From: Ciona savignyi
Lineage: Eukaryota; Chordata; Ascidiacea; Phlebobranchia; Cionidae
Direction of reading: 5' to 3'
DNA length: 64,000 bases
Assembly: GCA_000149265.1 (NCBI GenBank)
Contig: CH003313.1
Coordinates: 1,275,756 to 1,339,755 of the forward strand
Positions 55,424-64,000 of the stretch are shown piece after piece. A program made the position numbers and the translations under genes. Under the pieces are notes generated by a model that saw nothing but the letters and a program-made list of their open reading frames with translations, had not been told where the DNA came from and did no database searches. The first letter of the stretch is position 1, and each line of letters begins with the position of its first letter.

Positions 55424-58400
55424 TCAATTAGGCATGCCGAGGAAGTTTGGTGCCGCAGCTGGTGCTGTGGCTTCTGTCGTTGGTGCCACGTTTTGCAATG
55501 ACTCCACCCTTGCCTTCAGTTTATCATGAAGGTCGACCACAACTTGCGCAGTCTGTGGAGTTTTAGTATTAACATGCGTATTTCGACATTTTATTTACTA
55601 GCAAATCAAACCTTTTTGGACTTAGGTTCCAATTTCGATATTAATGTTTTGAGCCGAGTCGCTGGGATCTTTGAGGCCGTGTTTATGACGAGTCGTAGCG
55701 TTTGCCGATGCTGCGTCTCCCTGTTACATATTGTGATCAAATAAACAACACATTGACAGTGACCTACATACTTTATTGCCTTGGTGGTTATTAGGAGTTT
55801 ATTGAAGATGTTCTGACACAAATTCTCATCAGCAAAGAGGTCAGCTTGACTGGTGAGGTGGGTGGTGAGTAAGTGCACAAACACACTGTCCATTCCACAT
55901 TCCTTGCCTATCAATTATCAAACTTATAAAAACTTCTTATTTGTTAGTCAAAGGTAATTAAATTATTTAAAAAAAGAATAACATGACATCAGTTGTTAGT
56001 TATAAGGATAGGATATTCATGTTTATCCCTGTGAATGGGAAAACCAAGTGGTTTAACACACTAGCAATCGTCAGATCACCTCGTGCCCACTGTTGGGTTA
56101 CCGTAGCTATTGCAGTATGTTGTGCATGATTTAAAGTTTCTTCAATAAGGTAGAACCTATTAATTCGCTGGGCAATGGCCTTGACAAAGACACAACAGAC
56201 TAGCTAGTGACCAGTTTCGAACCTGCAACCCTTGAGTTGAGAGGCGATGCACTAATCCACAAGACTAATCTGTAATCCAAATTATAAATGTATGCGGTCT
56301 TTAAATTCACATAAAATAACAATAAAATCCCGATGTATTTCACAACACCAAGCACCTAATATTGGTAGCACTTGGTTTAATTGGGTCTTCTTTCTATGTT
56401 TGACTAAATAGAGAGTGTACCACATCAGTATGATGCGACAAAGTTGTTCCTTCTCTATGCACCTGCAATAAAAAAGTTTTAACGGGTGAATTTGCATTAT
56501 TGCGATATTTTTCCCTCCGAATTACTACAAGGTTAGTTTTGAACCCTAACCTTCCAGCTAACAGTATGAAACTTTTCCAACCCGCCACATGCGCAGATAC
56601 ACATAGTATGTAGTGGTTACCTAGTTATGCAAGCCACAGATGCATTGGAGGCTTCATCATCCCCTTCCTCCACCACAACCTGCATATTTATGTGGTTTAG
56701 ATCTAAAAGTTATGTTTGTGCTTTGAAATACACAAAATTGCTCTAAGTGCATTTTAGTAACCTCCCAGTTTGAAACCATATTGCCACTGCATCATGGGTT
56801 TTTTATTATTACTTTGGTTATTATCTGGCCAATGGAGTGATGGTATTACAAGCATTTATGTGCAGTTTCGGATTCAGTTTGTCTTTAAATATATCGTCTT
56901 TGTAAATATGGCATAAAACATCTAATACAAATTGGTATTGTTTTGCCAGGATTTTTTCAGTGTGCCATTAGCTTAAAAAAGATCAGAAACGGTTTGTCCA
57001 ACTCAATTGTTAAGGTTTATCCACAAGTTGTCCCTGGACATTCCTCTTAATCCAATGTGTTGCTTAAAATTACAGTAATATCATATGTTGTACACACTGC
57101 AATAGCTGTGGCTAATTGGCATACAGCATAAAATACCCGAGTTGCTAGAGTTATAACGCCTGTTTTTTTCTCTTCCAAGGATATACGCAAGAATACATAG
57201 TTTTAATAACTAAATTAAAATCCAAATGAAAACCTTTTTAGCTTTGGTTTTCTTCTTTCCCACTTGCTTAACATCAACCACAGGTTCTTCGGTTGATTCT
57301 GTGCTCAACGATTTCCGAACAACGGCCATTTTGTTTCGTAATAAACTGCTTTGTTCGCAAACTGCGAGACACAGCAAGCTTGGAATGAATCGATTCGTTA
57401 TCTCCACATCCATCTTCGGCTCTTTGAACACCTGAGTTTTATGATTATATGTGGGGGATGTCATTGGGGAATCCACGTTAAAGTATTTATACACAGCTAT
57501 CAATGGTTATTTCGTAAGTGATCTTTCTGTGTGGCTAGATTTATCACTATTTGTGGCAGATAAGTTACCATAGTCCATTTGCTGAAGCTATTAAAAAACA
57601 TTGGATGGGGTAAAATATCGAATCCATTGGACTGGAACTAAAATCTACTGTGTTGGAACATACATTAAAGTACACAAATGACCCTGAGAGGACAATGCTA
57701 CCACTTGGACATTTGTGCAGATAAAATACTTCTCAGGTTGTTTAGTTAATAAGCCAATCCTCCGGAGAACCCTTGTATGTTCCAACCCTCCTGGCGTAAT
57801 ACACAAGAACCTCATAAATGGATCTCGCAATGTAAACTCAATGAAGTATAGTCACCTGTTTGTTGATAATATCCCATGCTGATTGGCCCAGTTTGAGCAT
57901 CCGAGTTAGTAAAGTCAGTTCTGTACTGTCCTGGGGAGAATATAATCAAACCTTAGTAAACATAAACAAATAGTGAAAAAGTAAACAAACCTTTTCCCAT
58001 ATTTTTGTAGTAAATCGATGTTTAATTACCTTTTGAATATTCATATTTTAATGATTGCGGTAGGCTTATTTAAGAAGAGTAAAATATTTATTTGTTAAAA
58101 ATGGAAATGTTATACTGTTTGCATACCTTTTTAGGGTGCTATTTACATTAATAGTGTGTATGAGGTTTACCCTTGGTAATGGGGTTTTATGTACAAGGTT
58201 TGCCCTGGCTAATACGGTTTAATGTACATGGTTTACCCTTGGTTATACAGTTTTACATATAGGATTTACCATGGGTTATATGGTTTAAAGTAGGGGGTTT
58301 ACCCGGGGTAAGTTTTCTTTTCCAGCCACATCATGGATAATCTTCATGACGCTCCATAGCATGGTGTTGACGGCAAATGGATCACACAGAACCATGGAGA

Positions 58401-60648
58401 GATCGCTAAAGTAAAGTAAGTTTAACCTCTATCAACAACTAAAGTTTGTGTAATATACCCTAGAACTTGTTCGTGGCCCTTACGCACGCTGTCGAGGAAT
58501 CCCTGCAGTTCACGAGCTCGTTTCACATCCACAAAATGCTCGCGGATGCAGGCGTCCAAACACCACGTAAACTTGTAGCATGGATCCACAGAGCAGACCT
58601 CGGTCACCTGGAAACATATATGTCGACTTAACTCGACCCAACTTTGTCTTATTTGGTTGGTTGGCTCATTAGTAGCATGCCAAAATGTTAGGATTAAAGG
58701 CAGCAGTATAAACCAGGGTTAAGTGCATTTTAACTCTTATAAGCGAGCACTGGCAAACACATTAAGTTTTAAAGATGTAATGTGATGTAATGTAAGGAAC
58801 TTACCTCAAGATCATGAAGAGACATCAGGATTTCCGATCGCAGCGAACAATAATGAACATTGTGAGTTTTTAAGAACAAAGTGCGTAGGAATTGAAGTAC
58901 CATGTCATATAGACGTATATTCTTTCCTGGACAGTAATGAGTGAGCGGATATAAATGAGTTAGTTATGAAATTTACCTATCATCTCGGTTAGCGTTTTCA
59001 CCACAAACCCTTGTCTCCGGGATTTGGGGGATGAGGTGAAGAAGTTGCTCCCTTCAATGCAATCTCCGTCGAGCAAACTCGCTTCTTTTTCCTATTGGGA
59101 GTGAGGGTATGTAATAGAGTATGGGTTACTTTAAGTAGGAATGTAAATAAGACGCTAAGTTGTTTGCATGTTGTGATAGTTAGATGTACTCGTAGAAGAT
59201 GTGGCTAAAGTTGAGTGGGAGTTTAAGCTGTCACTTATTATTAACTTTAAAATAACCAGGAACCCAGCACATTAATAAGTTTTACTAAATTTAAAATACT
59301 TGTAAATCATACACAACATACTGCAATATCTCTGGTAACCTGGTGAGGGTGCGAGGTAATCTGACGATTTCCCATGTGTAAACACCCCTTGCGTTTTTCC
59401 ATTTTGGGGATAAAAAATAAATAACCTATCTTATCCTATATACAAGGTACCTTTATATATCGAGTGAGTAATGGAAGAACTTCATCGCCGAATATCGTCT
59501 GATTGTTTTGCCATATCTGCCGTTTTACTTCGATTGGACACGACTTGTACAAACTTTTTTCTTTTGTAAGATAGGCAATGTATTTCTCTGGAACCTAGGA
59601 AGGATTTGTCCTTATTTAAAAGATTTGTCAGATGAATGCTGATCGGTACCTTTGGTAAATGCTTCAAAAGGAACATTGAAACTGGCACGAGGGAATCGAT
59701 TTTAATAACCGGAAAGCTTTTCTCAAGGATCGCGTTGAGCTTCTCCGAAGCATTTTCATCATCTTTTGCTATAGCAGCTATCCTAGCAAGAAGTTGGTCT
59801 CGTAGAACTTCAAAGACTGACTGATGGAAGTCCAAGCGCTTCAGGTCATGGAGGTCTGACAACATATAAGGTCTAGGTTAGCAAGGAATATCTAGTTTAT
59901 AGTAAATAATAAAAGGGAAAAAGGTCAATATTAATATTAATATACCATACAATAGTAAACTCTTCAAAGAAAAATGCAAAAAAAAATTACTCACACCTAC
60001 TATCGGGTTACTTATAATACTTTGTTTAAATCATTAGTTAATTAACTGGTTGTATGTTTTTATATGACAGACCAACATGTTCTAAGTAAGCTAAACCCCC
60101 ACACCTTACTGCATATCCCCACTCACTGCTATTTTTTTAACCAACAGCAAGAATTCCTATAAACATGACTGTTAAAATAAGTTAGGAAGACAAAATTTTG
60201 TAATTTTTTAAGGCCACCAAATTATAAAACAACCCTGCGAAGAAACCTCAATAAATACATAATAAAAGACAATACTGAAGAGGGGAAAATGTTAGGAGGG
60301 AAACTGCTTACTAAAAGTTAGAAAACAAATCTAACCCTGCACCCTACACCAATCTCAACCCCAGCAGAACTAGACCTAACTCCCACCCCATGCCCCATCC
60401 TCAACACTATTCCCGGCGTCCCAATCTTCCCTTTACTGTGCGGTGTCCCTTCGTTTCAGCTGCCCAATATTAACGATTAAAATCTCATTATTACCCAGTA
60501 GTGGTAGAGCGGGTTGTAAGGATGGCAGCAAGATACTGTTTTCTTGTTGAAACTCTTCAATCGCTCCAAGCGGATCGGTCGTGTTGGTCAGCGCTTCCTG
60601 CAGAAACGTCTTACCAGCAATGCCCATGTCTTCAAGTGCTTGAGCCAT
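55424..60648 (-). CDS. NELFB: NELFB (NELF-B/COBRA1), negative elongation factor subunit
   Basis: NELF-B is an alpha-helical scaffold subunit of the four-part NELF complex that holds RNA polymerase II in promoter-proximal pause. Exons in transcript order: 60648-60495, 59855-59650, 59594-59451, 59091-58977, 58926-58805, 58607-58459, 58405-58303, 57930-57856, 57431-57234, 56679-56621, 56462-56356, 55907-55772, 55720-55612, 55552-55424; they total 602 codons, closing in frame. Matches to the family run the whole length: ENSILLPSLQPALPLL, RLDFHQSVFEVLRDQLLARI, VCSVDPCYKFTWCLDACIRE, KRARELQGFLDSVRKGHEQV, DLSMVLCDPFAVNT, QVFKEPKMDVEITNRFIPSL, and HRQTLRLVINTASKIPATRL near the C-terminus. A short Lys-rich insert (GKKKTKAKK) ends exon 9. 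The tail is Ala/Pro-rich. The start is the first ATG of the conserved frame. Confidence 0.96.
55740..55745 (+). terminator. Candidate GTF3C5 poly(A) signal
   Basis: AATAAA 325 bases after the GTF3C5 stop. It lies in the NELFB intron between exons 55772-55907 and 55612-55720, so a GTF3C5 transcript ending here would be antisense to the last two NELFB coding exons. Confidence 0.45.
56003..56271 (-). mobile_element. SINE copy, full length
   Basis: Right to left: GATTAGTCTTGTGGATTAGT, CGCCTCTCAACTCAAGGG, B box GGTTCGAAAC, TAGCTAGTCTGTTGTGTC, centre, GGTGATCTGACGATTGC and tail GGATAAACATGAATATCC. It lies in NELFB intron 11 and is one of the best copies for building a consensus. Confidence 0.9.
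58138..58302 (-). repeat. Tandem copies of a 5' splice-site region in NELFB intron 7
   Basis: Degenerate units of about 35-40 bases containing, on the minus strand, GGGTAAACC or close variants, four to five times. The rightmost one is the authentic exon 7 donor (CCCCGG|GTAAACCCCC at 58303/58302), so the intron seems to have grown by copying its own start. Confidence 0.7.
59261..59438 (+). mobile_element. SINE copy, 5'-truncated
   Basis: GAACCCAGCACATTAATAAG, ATACACAACATACTGCAATA, GCGAGGTAATCTGACGATTT and a GGGGATAAAAAATAAATAACC tail in NELFB intron 3. Confidence 0.75.
60290..60430. mobile_element. MITE-like remnant
   Basis: The segment CACCAATCTCAACCCCAGCA, followed by AGACCTAACTCCCACCCCAT, resembles the interior of the MITE at 19891-20158. 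The ends are not recognisable. It lies in NELFB intron 1. Confidence 0.4.
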
Positions 60649-61199
60649 TTTAAACCAAGGATTACCGTATACTAACCTACAGATGTCGTTTCAATTTAAC
60701 AGCTTACAGGTCGGTACCTATCCTACTTCGATTATTTTCTGTTGTTGAGAACACGCTCACTCTCTCGCCAAGAATAAATCAACAATCGGCGAGTTAAAAA
60801 AGAAAAAGGCGATTTTTTTTTCTAGTTGCGACTCTCACGTACTTTCCATTATTCAAGTTGTTTTGGTTGACTTGCTTTCCGCATATTAATAGATTTAACA
60901 GCTTGGTTAGCGGTTAAACGATTCTGTATAGCCTACGTGAGGTGTTGTATTGAAATTACAGTTTAGTTTCGTATTAATGGAGATGTGGATAGGCTTGGCG
61001 TGTATAACCTACTTGAGTAACCATAAGACAATCTAACTGTAGTATTTTCGATTAGTTTCTTGTTAAAAATGCGTGTATTTTGTACTGCATACCGTATGTT
61101 ATATATTTATATGTATGGTTATAACAGCATCCATGACTTATATACAAGGTGTTAATAGACATTACTTTAAGACATTACTGAGGAAACCTACAACTGAAT

Positions 61200-61443
61200 A
61201 TCTTGGTGGGTTAGTGCGTAGCCTTTCAGCAAAAAGGTTGCAGGTTCCAAACTAGTCACTAGCCAGTCGGTTGTGTCCTTGGGCAAGGCACTAAGCTGAC
61301 ATTCTAACCTAATGGATTCTACCAAATTTAATGAAAATGTGAATTATACACAACACATTGCAATAGCTCTGGTAACCCAAGGTGGGCGGGAGGTGATCTG
61401 CCCGTGTGTTAACCCACTTGGTTTTCCCATTCACATGGATAAA
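61200..61443 (+). mobile_element. SINE copy, interrupted in its tail
   Basis: TATCTTGGTGGGTTAGTGCG (A box), GGTTGCAGGTTCCAAAC (B box), the CTAGCCAGTCGGTTGTGTCC body, GGTGGGCGGGAGGTGATCTG and a CATTCACATGGATAAA tail. The tail is cut by the hAT element at 61444 and resumes at 62367. Confidence 0.85.
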
Positions 61444-62366
61444 CAGGGCCGGTTTTAGGCCGATTTGACCGATTAGATCAAATTGGGCCCCGCACCTTGA
61501 AGGGGCCCCGCGCTAGCGGGGGTCTTTCTGTATTACGAGGTTTAAAATACTACTGAAACGTAAAATAAAAAGTGAAATAATATTCTTTCTCATAATATCA
61601 ATTTGTTATGCGTCTGTTGCGTCATAATGAATATGGTTGCTAAACAATATAAATGTGTTTGGAAGTAAAACAATATACATTATACCAGCGGTTCCCAAAC
61701 TGGGCGCCGCGGCGCCCTGGGGAGCCGCGAGACTTTGCCAGGGGCGCCACGAAAGCATTCGGAAGTTGCTGCATTTATTGTTTTTCTCACAAAAAAACAG
61801 TACATGTGTGTTACACCAGCAAAACGTTAATTGGAGTTGTTTGAGCCTGGTGTGCAACCCCAGACACTGGCATACCGTATTCGTTTTACTTGTTAAAATC
61901 CATTGTTCGGTGTTATATGCCACTATTTGCTAACTAATATGGCATTGTTTTCGAATAATGGTTTGTCAAATAACTGCCTTGCATTAATTGACTGTTCATC
62001 ACTTTAATAGTTTAGTGAATAGTTTTAAAGAGTTTAAATGGTTATCCAAATGCATGCTATAGTCTGGATATAAAAAACATGCAGTAAAAAATTTGGCTTT
62101 ATGAGGGAGCCGCAAGGTTTAATAAGTTTACAAAAGGCGCCGCCAACCAAAAAAGTTTGGGAACCGCTGCATTATACAGTATCGTAAACAAGCATCCACA
62201 TTACCTTTAATTTGTTTTATAGCAAGTATTAAATGTCTATTTTTGTAGTTTGTATGTACTGGTATGTATTCTATTATATATAAACACCCATAAATTTTGC
62301 TATAAAGAGTAGGGGCCCCGCCATCACATTTCTAATTGGGCCCCGCGGTTCCTAGCACCGGGCCTG
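61444..62366. mobile_element. hAT-type element 1 (outer), with perfect 8-base duplication
   Basis: Termini CAGGGCCGGTTTTAGG and CCTAGCACCGGGCCTG are imperfect inverted repeats. TGGATAAA is present on both sides (61436-61443 and 62367-62374). GC-rich GGGGCCCCGC blocks lie at both ends. The element is non-coding and split by a younger insertion; without it, it would be about 430 bases. Confidence 0.85.
61686..62169. mobile_element. hAT-type element 2 (nested), with perfect 8-base duplication
   Basis: Perfect 16-base inverted termini CAGCGGTTCCCAAACT and AGTTTGGGAACCGCTG, flanked by CATTATAC on both sides (61678-61685 and 62170-62177). 484 bases, no transposase ORF. It lies inside element 1 and is therefore the youngest layer. 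Confidence 0.92.
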
Positions 62367-62551
62367 TGGATAAAACATGAAATATTGCCTACTTAATGTA
62401 CAATTTTACGATATCTAAAAATCTGCCATACTTTCCAGACTGGTCCACCAACTCAGGATACAAATGACATATTAATTCATCATTCAATTTGTTTTACAAA
62501 ATTTAATCGATACTGGTAATTAATTAACAATAACATTGTAAAATCAGCACA

Positions 62552-63954
62552 ATGGAAAGTAAATCAGTTGTGGGGGAATCTTTTTCCGCATTGGAGCCTT
62601 CAATGAAGCCCTCCCCTAAGATGATTGAGAAGTTGTTACAGGTATGTCAACTTCTAGAACCAGCCAAACATGCATCATCAATAACTAAATGTATTCATCA
62701 GACCGATAGATCATTCGAACAAGTGGAATATCGCTACGATGAGTTCGGCTTCCGTGTCAATGAAGAAGGTGAGTTGTAGTTCTGCTGAGTCATGCTGTTT
62801 AAAAAGTCGAGTGCTTAAATAATGTAGAATGTATGGTTTGAATTATCAGCTGAATGGTTGTGTTGTCAAAACTAGCTGTTAGCTAGTGGCCTGTGTTCTT
62901 AAACCGGCTGTCAAATATTTTTTAACCAAAAATGTTCAATAGTCAGTGGGTTTCTTTTAATCAATTTTGGAATAATATTGAGTACATCCGACTACATCCT
63001 ATGTTAACTAACCACAGGAAATAAACTGAACATATTTGAACAAACCACAGATGCAGCAGAACCAAAAAGCAGCAAATTACTTGGTGTTCCATTAAATGAA
63101 GAACCACAGCACAAGCTACAATGGCAAGCTCATCTTGAGTTTGCTCTCAATTCCACAGTGAGCCATATATGCTGTTGTTAGTGGTGACTATTGAGACACC
63201 TGCTGTTATACAGCATGAATGAATGGGTTTTGCTTTTATGGTGGTCTCTACAAAATCAGTCGGTGTAATGGATTCTCATGTAAACTTGGCTGCTTTGTGT
63301 AGTTTATGAGCTTCTGTAATTTTACAATTGTTCCAATGGTGTGTGGTTAATATGTTCATCATTACTTCGATGCAGGTTGAAGATTTCAGTTGGGCCAACA
63401 TGAAGAGTTCGTTACCGAGATCAGAGAAGTTGCAGCAGTTGGTGTCAATGGGGGTTCCCCACAGCATGAGGCCACAGGTGGGTTCGACATAATTCTGTTT
63501 GACATGTTTAAACATTCTAGGCTCGTATGCTCCTATTTTAATCTTTATTGGCGAGTAAATGAAACACAATATAACATACGTAATCTACGATTACTAATCT
63601 TTAAAAATACTAATGAGGAAAACAGTTATGTTTCCAAAGTCAGTGCATTGTTTTTTATATGTTCACTAAATTTTCATTGTTTTTAACCTAATACTTTACC
63701 TGGCACTAGTAGTGTCCGTACTATCTGATTTCAATCCACCAAACTATCGGCTCTCCGGGCATTACTCGCAGGTGTGGATGCGGTTGTGTGGAGCAATTGA
63801 GAAGAAGCATCAGAGCGAGATCACATATGATGAGATCGTCGAGGCGAGTTTGTGCGCCAACACCAGCTCATCCGCAGAGATAGAGAAAGATCTATTAAGA
63901 ACGATGCCAAACAATGCCTGTTTCTCATCCGCTGATAGCCCCTGGAGTTGACAA
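62552..63954 (+). CDS. SGSM3: SGSM3-like TBC (Rab GAP) protein, 5' part
   Basis: SGSM3 (RUTBC3) is a TBC-SH3-RUN protein acting on Rab/Rap signalling. Exons seen: 62552-62768, 63018-63157, 63376-63477, and 63772 to about 63954; the gene runs off the window. Matches: EYRYDEFGFRVNEE, LQWQAHLEF, SLPRSEKLQQLVSMGVPHSM, RPQVWMRLCGAIEKKHQSEI and EIEKDLLRTMPNNACF, which opens the TBC domain. The catalytic Arg and Gln motifs lie downstream and cannot be checked. A 60-base GT-AG segment (62642-62701) in exon 1 may be spliced. In exon 4 the frame hits TGA after ACFSSADSPWS, whereas a one-base shift at the C run 63939-63942 restores a family-like SPGVDK and an in-phase donor, so I read a one-base error or mutation. 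The ATG is preceded by ATCAG four bases upstream. Confidence 0.92.
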
Positions 63955-64000
63955 GTAACTATATTTATTCATTTATCATTCCAATTCCAATCTATTAATA

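Larger units (their letters stand above)
60649..62551. other. Divergent intergenic region between NELFB and SGSM3
   Basis: About 550 bases next to NELFB without recognisable features, presumably including its promoter, then the nested SINE/hAT/hAT block (61200-62374), then about 180 bases before SGSM3. ORFs here fall inside the transposons. Confidence 0.6.

Overview
This is eukaryotic genomic DNA: AT-rich, with GT-AG introns in nearly every gene, abundant intronic minisatellites, a tRNA-headed SINE family, hAT-type transposons and one 474-base assembly gap. The proteins are clearly animal and read well against vertebrate family members. Compact genes, introns as short as about 50 bases, very short gaps between genes and 3' splice sites just upstream of start codons suggest a small-genome invertebrate chordate. 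A Ciona-type ascidian is my best inference, not a proven assignment.

Layout. 354-10337 (minus): SART3 without its 3' end (18 exons, through the first RRM). 12183-13238 and 14629-15456 (minus): two intronless C2H2 zinc-finger genes with 12 and 8 fingers. 15457-18493: repeat-rich intergenic DNA with an inverted minisatellite around the gap. 18533-21018 (plus): an unrecognised three-exon gene for a 154-residue protein with three CxxC knuckles. 21502-33351 (plus): PAR-3/PARD3 (31 exons, three PDZ domains, aPKC site). 34999-49821 (plus): DEPDC5, the GATOR1 subunit (30 exons). 50003-55415 (plus): GTF3C5, a TFIIIC subunit (11 exons), starting 181 bases after the DEPDC5 stop. 55424-60648 (minus): NELFB (14 exons), tail to tail with GTF3C5 with 8 bases between stop codons. 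62552 to the end (plus): the 5' part of SGSM3, a TBC-domain protein.

I built exon models by hand from splice consensus, phase agreement and family conservation. All complete models close in frame, except that PARD3 and SGSM3 each contain an apparent one-base insertion in a homopolymer. The genes do not form one pathway. They are housekeeping and signalling genes: RNA processing (SART3), transcription (GTF3C5, NELFB), nutrient signalling (DEPDC5), polarity (PARD3) and Rab regulation (SGSM3). The DEPDC5-GTF3C5 spacing suggests co-transcription resolved by trans-splicing.

The most unusual signals are the uncharacterised CxxC protein, tandem arrays that repeatedly copy intron ends including splice-site-like sequence, a three-layer transposon nest with perfect 8-base target duplications, a 60-base in-frame GT-AG segment in SGSM3, and very short introns in DEPDC5. 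I found no coherent novel multi-gene system.
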